Below, piece by piece: positions 17,652 to 26,515 of a stretch of DNA of 64,000 nt. Numbering within the stretch: the stretch's first letter is position 1; every line of letters starts with the position of its first letter. The position numbers and the translations under genes were made by a program. The notes under the pieces are model-generated. The model saw only the letters and a program-made list of their open reading frames with translations. It was not told the DNA's origin and made no database searches. The DNA lies in NCBI GenBank assembly GCA_963669415.2, contig CAXXPS010000002.1:434001-498000 (forward strand), written 5' to 3'. Source of the DNA: JAWKWH01 sp963669415. GTDB taxonomy: Bacteria > Pseudomonadota > Alphaproteobacteria > Rhizobiales > Rhizobiaceae.

Positions 17652-18131
17652 ATGTCCAAAGCCAAGGAAAAGTTACTCAACGCAGCAGCCGAACAGGGTG
17701 AAAAGTTGATCAACGCGGCCGGTGACCGGGTGATTGATCGCATTGTCAGCAATTTGTTAGGTGACAAAGATGCTACTCGGTCGACAGATGTGGTGATTTA
17801 CAATCACACGGACCATACGCTGCACAAGACCTATGAAAGGTTTGAAAGTGGCGGTTTTTCAGACAAGTACAAGGTTTTACCGGTAGAACCGTACAGTGCT
17901 CGTGCCTACAAGGTCGAATCACATGGATTCATGTCTGGCGTCACCGGTGCTGAAGTCCGCTTCAGCTTTAATCCCCAGAACCGTGGCGGCCACAAGCTCA
18001 CAATTGTGACGTCCAATCCGTATGCCGGCGACAATCACAGGCGGGTGACAAGCGCTGCAGATCTGACAACAAACGACTCCATGACAGTTGGTGACAACAA
18101 CCGTGTCGATGTGCATGTCTACGATGCGTAG
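17652..18131 (+). CDS. Small protein resembling actinoporin/aegerolysin-type cytolysins (putative)
   Basis: A 159-residue protein without a signal peptide that I cannot place in a named bacterial family. Residues 1-37 form one strongly amphipathic helix (Lys/Glu alternating with Leu/Ile/Val). Residues 44-159 look all-beta and match the order of features in sea-anemone actinoporins: a VxIxNHT first strand, Pro80 then an ARAY strand, a GVTGAEVRFSF strand, a TIVTSNPYAGDN stretch and a final VDVHVY strand. In actinoporins the N-terminal helix inserts in membranes and the beta-sandwich binds lipid. It is shorter than actinoporins and lacks their Trp-rich loop. Aegerolysins are an alternative. Function is unproven; the likeness is by eye. 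Confidence 0.45.
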   Translation: MSKAKEKLLNAAAEQGEKLINAAGDRVIDRIVSNLLGDKDATRSTDVVIYNHTDHTLHKTYERFESGGFSDKYKVLPVEPYSARAYKVESHGFMSGVTGAEVRFSFNPQNRGGHKLTIVTSNPYAGDNHRRVTSAADLTTNDSMTVGDNNRVDVHVYDA

Positions 18132-18140
18132 CTCTTAGTT

Positions 18141-19367
18141 TCACCGAACGACTGTCTTCACCTTTGCCTGGGCTTCCAGTGTCTTGTGGACAGGACATTT
18201 GTTGGCGATTTCCTCGATCTTGCCCTCCAGAGCGCTGGGAACTCCGCCATCGATGGTGATTACCCGCTCGAAACGGTCGATTTTTCCACCGGCAGACCGC
18301 TCGTCTTCGGTGCACTCGGCACAGTCCGCCGAGTGAATTTTGTCGTGACTGACATCAACGCTAACGCGGCCCAGATCGACCTTTTTGAAGTTTGCATACA
18401 TGCGAATCGTCATCGACGTGCAGGCGCCGAGTGCCATGGAGAGAAAATCATACGGTGTCGGTCCGGTATCCAGCCCACCCACCGATTCCGGTTCGTCAGC
18501 AAACAGACGATGGCGTCCCGCCTGAACAGTATTCTGGAATTTTCCCTCGCCCGTTTCGGTGACCCGGACATGTTCAACCGCTTCCTCACCCTGAGGAATG
18601 TCCTTGTCGATGTAGCGTGCCGCCCAACCGGATATCACATCGGCGGCAAAGGCAGCATCCTCTGCCTTGCTCAGCAAATGGTCGGCGGTATCAAGAGAGA
18701 CGAAGCTCTTGGGGTGTTTGGCGGCCATGAAGATTTGTGTGGCGTTTTCCACTCCAACCGTTTGGTCCAAAGGCGCGTGCAGCACAAGGAGCGCCTTTTT
18801 CATCGACCCAACAGCATCCTTGACCTTCGCGGCGCGGACATCGTCGACAAATTGCTTCTGGATCCGAAAGTTGCGACCGGCGAGGCCGACATCGGCCTCG
18901 CCGTCCCTCTCTATCTCCTCGATCGACGAGCCGAAATTGTGGAGCACATGTTCGGCATCCGCCGGTGCGCCAATCGTCACCACCGCCTTTGCCTCAGGCA
19001 CTTTGCCGGCCGCAGCAAGCACGGCAGCGCCGCCCAGCGAATGCCCGATGAGGATTTTGGGCGCTTCGAAGTTCTGGCGAAGATGTTCAACTGCCGACAA
19101 AAGATCATCGACATTTGAGGTGAAATTTGTAGAGGCGAATTCGCCTTCGCTCGATCCAAGGCCGGTGAAATCAAACCTCAACACCGCAATGCCGGTGCGC
19201 GACAGCGCGGCAGCAATCCTGCGGGCAGCGAGAATATCCTTGGAGCAGGTGAAACAGTGCGCGAACAGCGCGTAGGCGCGAATGGGACCGGCCGGGCTGT
19301 CCAGACGTGCGGCCAGCTTGGCACCTGAATGGCCGCTGAATTCGAGCTTTTGGATATTTTGGGGCAA
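18141..19367 (-). CDS. Alpha/beta hydrolase - OsmC family fusion protein
   Basis: A 408-residue fusion. The N-terminal alpha/beta hydrolase (about 1-250) has the nucleophile elbow GHSLGG with Ser110. The C-terminal OsmC/Ohr-type domain (about 265-408) has two Cys in the family contexts GACTSM and NKCPVH, the thiol pair that reduces organic hydroperoxides. Such fusions occur in several alphaproteobacteria. The start is a TTG at 19367 with a textbook GGAGG eight bases upstream; the frame runs on to 19463, but that would overlap ccmH and leave the ribosome site inside the gene. It is convergent with the actinoporin-like gene, only 9 bp away. Confidence 0.92.
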   Translation of the reverse strand: MPQNIQKLEFSGHSGAKLAARLDSPAGPIRAYALFAHCFTCSKDILAARRIAAALSRTGIAVLRFDFTGLGSSEGEFASTNFTSNVDDLLSAVEHLRQNFEAPKILIGHSLGGAAVLAAAGKVPEAKAVVTIGAPADAEHVLHNFGSSIEEIERDGEADVGLAGRNFRIQKQFVDDVRAAKVKDAVGSMKKALLVLHAPLDQTVGVENATQIFMAAKHPKSFVSLDTADHLLSKAEDAAFAADVISGWAARYIDKDIPQGEEAVEHVRVTETGEGKFQNTVQAGRHRLFADEPESVGGLDTGPTPYDFLSMALGACTSMTIRMYANFKKVDLGRVSVDVSHDKIHSADCAECTEDERSAGGKIDRFERVITIDGGVPSALEGKIEEIANKCPVHKTLEAQAKVKTVVR

Positions 19368-19404
19368 TCGTTGATCCTCCAAACTGGTCGTCGGCAAGAC
19401 GCTA

Positions 19405-19884
19405 TCAGTTTTTGCGATCACCGCCTTGTAAAATCTTGTCGAGTTCTGCTTGTTCGTGTTCACTTAAACCAGCAGACTTGGTCTGCTGCCGGTTCCTGAT
19501 CGAAACGACAAGCACCGTTCCACCGATCAAAAGCAAAGCGAATGGCGCCGCCCACAGAAGCGCATTCTGCAGGCTGAAACTGGGCTTCAGCAGCACAAAT
19601 TCTCCGTAGCGCGACACCACGAAGGCAAAGACCTGTTCATCGGTGTCACCAGCGACCAGGCGCTCGCGCACCAGAACCCGCAGATCCTTGGCCAATTCCG
19701 CATCGGAATCATCAATTGACTGGTTCTGACAGACAAGGCAGCGAAGTTCGGCTGATATCGAACGGGCACGTTCCTCCAGCGCCGGATCATCAAGCACTTC
19801 GCTTGGCAGCACCGCGTAAGCGGGAATGCATGCCACTGCAAACACCACAAACGCAGCGGCAAACTTTAGCGCGATCGCTCTCAT
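19405..19884 (-). CDS. ccmH: Cytochrome c maturation protein CcmH (CycL)
   Basis: A 159-residue thiol oxidoreductase subunit of the cytochrome c haem lyase, anchored in the inner membrane and facing the periplasm. A signal peptide (about 1-24) is followed by the redox motif LRCLVC with C49 and C52, which handles apocytochrome thiols. One transmembrane segment lies at about 103-125. The start overlaps the ccmF stop by 4 bp (ATGA). It is the last gene of ccmI-E-F-H (cycHJKL in rhizobia); the dedicated thioredoxin CcmG and CcmABCD are not in the window. Confidence 0.95.
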   Translation of the reverse strand: MRAIALKFAAAFVVFAVACIPAYAVLPSEVLDDPALEERARSISAELRCLVCQNQSIDDSDAELAKDLRVLVRERLVAGDTDEQVFAFVVSRYGEFVLLKPSFSLQNALLWAAPFALLLIGGTVLVVSIRNRQQTKSAGLSEHEQAELDKILQGGDRKN

Positions 19885-21866
19885 TCCGCAGGTTCCGGAA
19901 CGGTCTTCTTGATCTTGCGGCGTGCAGGCGCGCCAATACGCAATCGCCTGTCGGCAAGCGACATACCGCCACCCAGCATCATCACCACCGCCCCCAGCCA
20001 GATGAAGGTTACGAAAGGTTTCCACCAGGCGCGCACGACGAGGCCGCCGTCGTCGGTCGGGTCGCCGATCGAAACATAGACCTGGCTGAAACCGAGTGTC
20101 TCTATGCCTGCCTCGGTGGTTGGCATCTGTCTCGCAGTATATAGCCGTTTGGCGGAAACGATCTCGGCGATCATTTCGCCCTCCGGCCGGGACAGAACGA
20201 ACACGGCTTGGTCTTCGGAATAGTTTGGTCCGGCGGCGCGCTCAGTTCCCTCAAAGCGAAGTGAATAACCGCCAACCGAAATGGTCTCACCGGGCTTCAT
20301 CGTAACAATGTGCTCGGTTTGAAACGCCGAGATCGAAACGATCCCGATCAGCGTTATTCCCAGGCCTGCATGTGCCATTGCGGTGCCGATCATTGAGCGG
20401 GGCAAGCCGACCAGTCGGCGCACCATCACCGAGGGTGGCACCGACATTACACCGCATTTTAATGCCAGGTCGGTCGCAGCCCCCAGGATCAGCCAGGCGC
20501 CAAGTCCGACACCGAGCGCCGGCAGCACGCCGTCAAAACCTGCAACGATGAGGACCGCCGCTACCACAGCCAATGCGCCAGCAAATGCCGCCATCAGCCG
20601 CTGCGACACTGCGCGAATATCGCCACGTTTCCAAGCCAGCAGAGGTCCGAACGGCACCACCGCCAGCAGTGGCAGGATCAGCGGTCCGAAAGTCATATTG
20701 AAAAACGGTGCGCCCACGGAAATTTTGTCATCCGTTACTGCTTCAACCAACAACGGATAAAGCGTGCCGATAAGCACCGACGCGGTTGCCGTTGTCAGGA
20801 AGAGATTGTTCAGCACCAAGGCACCTTCCCGCGATATCGGATGAAACAGACCTCCTGTGGTCAGCGTGTTGGCTCGGATCGCAAACAGTGTCAGGGACCC
20901 GCCGATAAAGATGACCAGAATCGCGAGGATAAACACGCCACGGCTTGGATCAGACGCGAATGCATGCACCGACGTCAGCACGCCTGAGCGGACCAGGAAT
21001 GTGCCTAGCAGCGAAAGCGCAAAGGTCAGGATCGCCAACAGGATGGTCCATACTTTCAGCGCAGAGCGCTTTTCCATTACGATCGCGGTGTGCAACAGCG
21101 CCGTGCCGGCAAGCCACGGCATGAAGGATGCATTTTCCACCGGGTCCCAGAACCAGAAACCGCCCCAGCCAAGTTCGTAGTAGGCCCAGTAAGATCCCAT
21201 CGCTATTCCGCCGGTCAGAAATGCCCATGCGGCCAATGTCCAGGGGCGAACCCAGCGCGCCCATGCCGCATCGATGCGGCCTTCAATCAGTGCCGCAATG
21301 GCAAAGGAAAAACAGACCGAAAAACCGACATAGCCGAGATAAAGCAGCGGCGGGTGGATGGCGAGGCCGATGTCTTGCAGCACTGGGTTGAGGTCACGAC
21401 CTTCGATGGGTGCCGGATCGAGGCGGGCAAACGGGTTTGACGTCACCAGAACAAAGGCCAGAAACGCCGCACCCATCCATCCCTGCACCGCCAGTACGTT
21501 GGCTTTCAGTGTCGGCGGCAGGTTTCGGCCAAATACGGCGACCAGTGCACCAAAGAATGTCAGGATCGCCACCCAAAGCAGCATGGAGCCTTCGTGATTG
21601 CCCCAGGTGCCGGTGAACTTGTACAGCAACGGCATTTTCGAGTGGGAGTTCTGCCAAACGTTGGCGACGGAAAAATCGGATTGTGCGTAGGCGACTGTCA
21701 ATGCAATGAATGACAGCAAGGTGAGCGCAAAACCGGTTACCGCTACCGGACCTCCGGTCTCCATCAACCGTGTATCGCCGGACCGCGCACCCCATAGCGG
21801 CAGCACCGATTGCACCAATGCCAGTGCAAAAGCCAGAACCAAAGCGTAATGGCCGGCCTCTACCAC
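19881..21866 (-). CDS. ccmF: Haem lyase subunit CcmF (CycK)
   Basis: A 661-residue polytopic inner-membrane protein that attaches haem to apocytochrome c in System I maturation. The tryptophan-rich WGGFWFWD motif of the haem-handling protein family lies at 234-241, and conserved His residues occur in flanking loops (for example H171 in HPPLLY). More than a dozen hydrophobic segments span the sequence. The start codon is GTG. It follows ccmE by 21 bp and overlaps ccmH by 4 bp. Confidence 0.96.
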   Translation of the reverse strand: MVEAGHYALVLAFALALVQSVLPLWGARSGDTRLMETGGPVAVTGFALTLLSFIALTVAYAQSDFSVANVWQNSHSKMPLLYKFTGTWGNHEGSMLLWVAILTFFGALVAVFGRNLPPTLKANVLAVQGWMGAAFLAFVLVTSNPFARLDPAPIEGRDLNPVLQDIGLAIHPPLLYLGYVGFSVCFSFAIAALIEGRIDAAWARWVRPWTLAAWAFLTGGIAMGSYWAYYELGWGGFWFWDPVENASFMPWLAGTALLHTAIVMEKRSALKVWTILLAILTFALSLLGTFLVRSGVLTSVHAFASDPSRGVFILAILVIFIGGSLTLFAIRANTLTTGGLFHPISREGALVLNNLFLTTATASVLIGTLYPLLVEAVTDDKISVGAPFFNMTFGPLILPLLAVVPFGPLLAWKRGDIRAVSQRLMAAFAGALAVVAAVLIVAGFDGVLPALGVGLGAWLILGAATDLALKCGVMSVPPSVMVRRLVGLPRSMIGTAMAHAGLGITLIGIVSISAFQTEHIVTMKPGETISVGGYSLRFEGTERAAGPNYSEDQAVFVLSRPEGEMIAEIVSAKRLYTARQMPTTEAGIETLGFSQVYVSIGDPTDDGGLVVRAWWKPFVTFIWLGAVVMMLGGGMSLADRRLRIGAPARRKIKKTVPEPAE

Positions 21867-21887
21867 GGCTGCTCACTCATAACCGGT

Positions 21888-22325
21888 CTACTCATTGTGC
21901 TGCCAGACACCTTTCTCTTTCAAGCTGTCGGCCACTTCCTTCGGCATGTAATTTTCGTCATGCTTGGCCAAAACGGTATCAGCGCGAAATGTGCCGTCAC
22001 TGTCCATTGAACCTTCGGTTACCACGCCCTGACCTTCGCGAAACAAATCGGGCAGCTGGCCAATATAGGCAACCTTGATGCTGGCTTCTCCGTCCCCGAC
22101 GGCAAAGCGGACTTCCGTGCCCTGGCCTCGTTCAACCGATCCCGCTTCGACAAGCCCGCCAAGGCGAATGCGCTCGCCGGAATCAATCTGGGCCGCTGCC
22201 AGCTCCGCGGGCATGTAGAAATAGGATGTCTTTTGACCGAGTGCGACAAAGACCAGCGCAGCAGCAATCCCGAGAAATGCCAGTCCGCCGGCAATCACAC
22301 TCAGCCTTTTTTGTTTTCGCGTCAC
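21888..22325 (-). CDS. ccmE: Haem chaperone CcmE (CycJ)
   Basis: A 145-residue periplasmic haem chaperone held by one N-terminal membrane anchor (about 8-29), with an OB-fold beta-barrel domain. The covalent haem attachment site H122 is in the HDENY motif, with Y126 as the conserved ligand. The start is GTG with GGAG six bases upstream, 3 bp after the ccmI stop, so translation is likely coupled. It hands haem to CcmF. Confidence 0.96.
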   Translation of the reverse strand: MTRKQKRLSVIAGGLAFLGIAAALVFVALGQKTSYFYMPAELAAAQIDSGERIRLGGLVEAGSVERGQGTEVRFAVGDGEASIKVAYIGQLPDLFREGQGVVTEGSMDSDGTFRADTVLAKHDENYMPKEVADSLKEKGVWQHNE

Positions 22326-22328
22326 GTC

Positions 22329-23465
22329 CTACTCCACTTGAGCCAAGCCAAGACCGGCCGCAAATTCGGTCAGCGACTGCACCAATTCAGGCTTCTCCTG
22401 CAAAGCGGCTACCGCCTGGTTCAACGCTTCGCGTGCCTCTTTATTTCTTCCCAAAACTACATAGGAGCGGATCAGCCGCCGCCAACCATCTTCGTCAAGG
22501 GGATTCTCCTCAAGCTTGGAAGCGAGGCCGGCGACCATCGATTCAATCATTGCGCTGCGGTCTTCGGCCGACATTTCCTCCGCCGCAGCAATGTCCGCGG
22601 CGTTGGGTCCCGGCTGGCCGGCGCCATCAGCCTGCACGGCGCGGTTCTCAACTGCTGATATTGCGTTTAGCGCTGCCGGCCGCCATGGCGATTGTTCCGG
22701 AGCATCTTCAACGACGCTCCGCCAGAGTTCGATTGCATCAGCGTCCTGTCCCCGTTGTGCCTTGGCCATCGCCAGGAAAAAGCGTGCCTTGGAGTTGCGT
22801 GGCTCAAAGTCCAAAGCCTGCTCAAACAGGTCACTGGCTTCCTTGGAAATGACACCCTGGTTCAAACCCAGGAGCGTTTCGCCAAGCCCGGTGAGCCGCC
22901 TGGCATTGTTACCGCCAGTTCGAATTGCGTTGCGATAGGCTTTTTCAGCTTCCGCGTAACGGTTCACACGCACATATATTGGCGCGATTACGTCCCAGCC
23001 GCGGCTGTCATCCGGGTTGTCAGCGAGGTGGCTTTCTGCCCTGGCGATAAGTTCGTCAATCGTATTTTCGGCCGGATTTTTGTCCAGACGCGCCTGTAGC
23101 GGCTGTGCTGGCAGGTCTGGCGATCCCGTAATCGAGTAAATCGCTACGGCAACGAGTGGAATCGACAAAATTGCGATGGAAGCCAGCCATCTGCCAGACT
23201 TTCCAATATTCGATTTCTCGTTGCTTTCCGCGTTACTGGTTTGGAGAATTCGGCGGCCAATTTCAGCCCTCGCTTCGGCCGCCTCGGCCCCTCCAATCAA
23301 ACCTCTGGCGTTGTCCGCGTCCACCTCAGCCAACTGGTCGCGATAGACTTCGATGTCAAACGATCCGGAAGCTTCTGCCCTTGTCCTTGACCTGGAGACA
23401 GGCAGCAGCACTGCCAAACAGGCAGTGGCTGTCAGCAAAATGGCTATGATCCAGAAGGTCAGCAA
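22329..23465 (-). CDS. ccmI: Cytochrome c maturation protein CcmI (CycH)
   Basis: A 378-residue apocytochrome chaperone of System I maturation. Two transmembrane segments (about 2-22 and 93-112) flank a cytoplasmic loop, and a periplasmic tetratricopeptide-repeat domain follows (about 130-370), containing repeats such as the one around PDDSRGWDVIAPIYV. It presents the C-terminal part of apocytochromes to CcmF/H. The start is a TTG; no ATG is available at the expected position. It is the first gene of the ccmI-E-F-H operon, followed by ccmE after 3 bp. Confidence 0.94.
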   Translation of the reverse strand: MLTFWIIAILLTATACLAVLLPVSRSRTRAEASGSFDIEVYRDQLAEVDADNARGLIGGAEAAEARAEIGRRILQTSNAESNEKSNIGKSGRWLASIAILSIPLVAVAIYSITGSPDLPAQPLQARLDKNPAENTIDELIARAESHLADNPDDSRGWDVIAPIYVRVNRYAEAEKAYRNAIRTGGNNARRLTGLGETLLGLNQGVISKEASDLFEQALDFEPRNSKARFFLAMAKAQRGQDADAIELWRSVVEDAPEQSPWRPAALNAISAVENRAVQADGAGQPGPNAADIAAAEEMSAEDRSAMIESMVAGLASKLEENPLDEDGWRRLIRSYVVLGRNKEAREALNQAVAALQEKPELVQSLTEFAAGLGLAQVE

Positions 23466-23533
23466 TTGAAGTGGCTCTCACACTTTCGAAATTCCAGCGC
23501 GTGATCTGCCGCAACAGCGCTGAGTTCTTTGAC

Positions 23534-23962
23534 TTAGGTTAAAGGAGTCCAACTTCCGTCGGGGCTCCTGCAGGCGGTACCCCGTACAGATTTCGTTGCG
23601 CCCTCGTTGGTCACCGTGTGACGGTAAGGGCGGCAGTCCTGTGACCCAACCCGATATGGCTGGGATGCGGTAACCTCACCAATCAGGTCCCGTGAGTCGC
23701 TTTTCCATGCGACCGCTTGCCCGGCCGGCGTGTATTCAAGCGCCCGGTATTCGGCCTCCAACGCCAGCATCCGGTCTGCGCGCCGCACCGATTCTCCTCC
23801 GTCCAACCGGCCGAAAAGCCCACCATCAAGCGCCGCGATAATGCTTGATTTTGTGGCGTGCGCGACGTTCCCGTCAGTTACCGAGCGCACAGCCAGCGAG
23901 CCGGTTGAGGCACAACCGGTCAGAAGCGCTGCCGATCCAATCAGACATATATTTCGCAGCAT
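23534..23962 (-). CDS. Outer-membrane lipoprotein, 17-kDa surface-antigen-like
   Basis: A 142-residue lipoprotein. The signal sequence ends in the lipobox LTGC with the acylated C17. The mature part resembles the C-terminal module of the 17-kDa surface antigen family: a DRMLALEAEYRAL helix followed by short strands around GEVTASQPY and a Cys pair (in QDCRPYRHTV and GTACRSPDG) that may form a disulfide. The glycine-zipper region typical of the family is not obvious. It lies 68 bp upstream of ccmI on the same strand. Confidence 0.78.
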   Translation of the reverse strand: MLRNICLIGSAALLTGCASTGSLAVRSVTDGNVAHATKSSIIAALDGGLFGRLDGGESVRRADRMLALEAEYRALEYTPAGQAVAWKSDSRDLIGEVTASQPYRVGSQDCRPYRHTVTNEGATKSVRGTACRSPDGSWTPLT

Positions 23963-24353
23963 GATTTCTCCGCCAAATCTTAGAGCGCGTCTTGTATAAA
24001 TGGAATCGTTTGAACGCCGGGATTTTGGGTCCTGGCGAGGAGTGTGGACCGATGCGGTGTGATCACCGTGAGGGACGCACGACGATGTTCAGGGCGCAAA
24101 AGACCAAGTTGAAACGATTGCAGTTTTCGACTTGGTTTCAACGTATTGACCCTCCCCGGCTTGGGCGTCTTTTCCGCACCGGCGTCATCGAAATCCTCGC
24201 ACGATCGTTTGATCGCGCTTCGGTGTTCTCTTCGCCGGCACGAAAAATCCATCCCACCAAACTGCTCCCATTTAAACAAGACACGCTCCAACCAACTCAG
24301 CTATCCGCGCCATATGACCGAATTTGGGCCGACCTGCATTTGCCACCGGGTTA
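23963..24353. other. 391-bp gene-free stretch with a short palindrome
   Basis: No convincing gene is seen between the lipoprotein and feuQ. Open frames on both strands here overlap each other and lack ribosome sites or recognisable domains. An imperfect 12-bp inverted repeat lies at 24103-24136. The motif TTAGAGCGCG followed by TGGAATCG at about 23980-24010 looks like a dispersed intergenic repeat of the kind common in Hyphomicrobiales, but no second copy is in this window. Confidence 0.5.
24103..24136. repeat. Imperfect 12-bp inverted repeat
   Basis: ACCAAGTTGAAA at 24103-24114 pairs with TTTCGACTTGGT at 24125-24136 with a single G-T type mismatch and a 10-base loop. It could be the downstream structure of the feuQ transcript or part of a dispersed repeat; there is no T-run to make it a clear terminator. 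Confidence 0.5.
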
Positions 24354-25724
24354 TTATCTGCCACTTGGCAGATGCACAACAGCCCGTAATCCGCCAAGTC
24401 GCGATTGTTCAAGATTTAGTGAACCACCATACTCGGCGGCCAGATCCGCAACGATCGCCAGACCCAATCCGGTGCCAGGCTTGGACTCATCCAGGCGCTT
24501 GCCGCGCTTTAGTGCATCAGCGGCCTGATCCGCGGGTATTCCAGGACCGTCATCTTCGACAATCAGGCTTATCAACGGGGCCTGCGGGTCATCGGTCTTG
24601 TCAACTGATACCTCAACCTTCTGTCGGGCCCATTTGGCCGCGTTTTCCAGCAAATTACCGGCAATCTCTTCGAAATCTTCCTTTTCTCCGGAAAACACCG
24701 GATCGTCGGTCAATATCTCGAGCGCGAACGCCTTGTCAGCATTGAGTTTGTCGAGAACACGTACCAGACGCTCGAGGGGAGCAGTAAGATTGGTGCGGTA
24801 CACCACTGTATCGCGTTGTGCGGCAATGCGTGCGCGCTGCAAATAGTGGTCAATCTGTTTGCGCATCGCGGAAGCCTGGTCGGCGATCACCGTGCCTCGC
24901 TTCCCGCCGGCGGACCTGCCTTCATTTGTGATGACGGCCAAAGGTGTTTTCAACGAGTGGGCCAGGTTTCCCACTTGGGTACGGTAGCGTTCGACAATTT
25001 TTCTGTTGTTGTCGATCAGCGCATTGGTTTCGGCTGCGAGCGGTTCGATTTCCGGTGGAAATGCCCCGCCGAGTTTCTCTTCCCGGCCTTCACGGATATC
25101 CGCAAGTGCCGCACTGATTCTTCCAAGCGGGCGAAGGCCGAACAGAATTGCACCCGCATTGATGATCACCATTGCGGCACCAAAGAGCGCAAGATAACCG
25201 TAAAGCCTGTTGCGAAATTCAGCGGTTTCGCTCGCAAGCCTGGTCAGGTTGCCCATGACCCTGAAGCGGGCAACCTCGTTTTCATCTCCCAGCAGCAGTT
25301 CGGTTTCGACCACCTTCAGCAGTTCGCCTTCGAGCCCGCCGGTTTCGTATGTGCGGCGGAAATCGATATCAAACGGCAATTCGGTTTCCGATGGCGCGGC
25401 AACATCACCAGTCATGGACGCCGATCGAAGCCGCCCGGAAATCCCCCCGGAAATCGGTACCACTTCCCAGTACGATCCGGAGTTTCGCTGAACAAAGCCG
25501 AGATCGCCCAGATTGGGAGCGCCTTGAAGCTGGCCGGACTCGGACAGACCCACCGCACCGAGCAGGGTGAACAGATTGGCGTTGAGGATATTGTCAAAGT
25601 CGCGCTGGGCGCGATTTTGATAGAGCGTGGAGATAACGGTGGCAATGGCGATCATCGCCACCACGGCCAATATGGTCGACAGCGTCACAACGCGGAATGT
25701 CAGGGAACGCAATGAAAAAATCAT
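24354..25724 (-). CDS. feuQ: FeuQ-like sensor histidine kinase
   Basis: A 456-residue inner-membrane kinase. Transmembrane segments at about 8-33 and 174-198 enclose a periplasmic sensor domain of about 140 residues. A HAMP-type linker, the phosphoacceptor H256 (AHSLKTPL) and an ATPase domain with EDDGPGIP and GTGLGLAI follow. PhoQ-like kinases at this position after cycH are FeuQ in Sinorhizobium, where FeuPQ controls cyclic beta-glucan export under low osmolarity. It follows its response regulator by 46 bp. The name rests on similarity and gene order. Confidence 0.85.
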   Translation of the reverse strand: MIFSLRSLTFRVVTLSTILAVVAMIAIATVISTLYQNRAQRDFDNILNANLFTLLGAVGLSESGQLQGAPNLGDLGFVQRNSGSYWEVVPISGGISGRLRSASMTGDVAAPSETELPFDIDFRRTYETGGLEGELLKVVETELLLGDENEVARFRVMGNLTRLASETAEFRNRLYGYLALFGAAMVIINAGAILFGLRPLGRISAALADIREGREEKLGGAFPPEIEPLAAETNALIDNNRKIVERYRTQVGNLAHSLKTPLAVITNEGRSAGGKRGTVIADQASAMRKQIDHYLQRARIAAQRDTVVYRTNLTAPLERLVRVLDKLNADKAFALEILTDDPVFSGEKEDFEEIAGNLLENAAKWARQKVEVSVDKTDDPQAPLISLIVEDDGPGIPADQAADALKRGKRLDESKPGTGLGLAIVADLAAEYGGSLNLEQSRLGGLRAVVHLPSGR

Positions 25725-25770
25725 TTGCCGTCACCTGCCGCGCATCTCGACGCGAACATGCCGGATCTTG

Positions 25771-26436
25771 TCAGGATTCCGGCTCACGCAGACGGTACCC
25801 CATGCCGCGGACTGTCTCGATGAGATCGATGCCCATCTTTTTGCGGAGCCGTCCGACAAAGACTTCAATGGTGTTGGAATCCCGATCGAAATCCTGATCG
25901 TACAGATGCTCGACAAGTTCGGTTCGCGAAATCACCTCGCCGATATGGTGCATCAGATAGGCGAGAAGCCGGAACTCATGGGATGTCAGTTTGAGCGGAA
26001 CACCGTCGACGTCGGCTTTAGACGATTTGGTGTCAACGCGCAGCGGACCGCAGATCAGTTCGGATGATGCATGGCCGGCTGCCCGTCTGATCAGTGCGCG
26101 AACCCGTGCAAGTATTTCTTCGATGTGGAACGGTTTGGTGACATAGTCGTCAGCCCCGGCATCGATTCCGGAAACCTTGTCGCTCCAGCGGTCACGAGCG
26201 GTCAGAATCAAAACCGGCATGGACCGGCCGTCGCGCCGCCAACGCTCAAGCACGCTGATGCCGTCCATTTGTGGCAAGCCGATATCGAGTACGACAGCAT
26301 CATACGGTTCGGTATCGCCAAGGAAATGCCCCTCTTCGCCATCGAACGCCTTGTCGATTACATATCCTGCATCTTCCAGCGCTTCGCAAAGCTGGCGATT
26401 GAGTTCCTTGTCATCTTCAACAACGAGTATGCGCAT
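25771..26436 (-). CDS. feuP: FeuP-like response regulator (OmpR family)
   Basis: A 221-residue response regulator with acidic pocket D8/D9, phosphoacceptor D51 and the TKPFHIEE segment, plus a C-terminal winged-helix DNA-binding domain ending VRGMGYRL. It lies between a small secreted protein gene resembling feuN and the feuQ-like kinase gene, all on the minus strand, with gaps of 79 and 46 bp. In Sinorhizobium the orthologous regulator activates ndvA for cyclic glucan export; a similar target is inferred here but none lies in the window. Confidence 0.86.
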   Translation of the reverse strand: MRILVVEDDKELNRQLCEALEDAGYVIDKAFDGEEGHFLGDTEPYDAVVLDIGLPQMDGISVLERWRRDGRSMPVLILTARDRWSDKVSGIDAGADDYVTKPFHIEEILARVRALIRRAAGHASSELICGPLRVDTKSSKADVDGVPLKLTSHEFRLLAYLMHHIGEVISRTELVEHLYDQDFDRDSNTIEVFVGRLRKKMGIDLIETVRGMGYRLREPES

Positions 26437-26515
26437 GGTGTGGCTCGCGTTTCCCGGTTGCCTGTTATCTTGACCGATTCATGCCCATTGGGAAATAGGC
26501 CAGCGGCACGGTATC

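Noticed and set aside
13127..19404. Genomic island with integrase and att sites
   Set aside because: No integrase, tRNA or flanking direct repeat is visible; only the interruption of gene order supports insertion.
18141..19463. Longer hydrolase-OsmC gene starting at 19463
   Set aside because: It would overlap ccmH by 59 bp and place a strong ribosome site inside the gene; the TTG at 19367 fits better.
23980..24291. 103-codon minus-strand frame upstream of the lipoprotein gene
   Set aside because: No family recognised and it covers a palindrome and repeat-like DNA; more likely intergenic.
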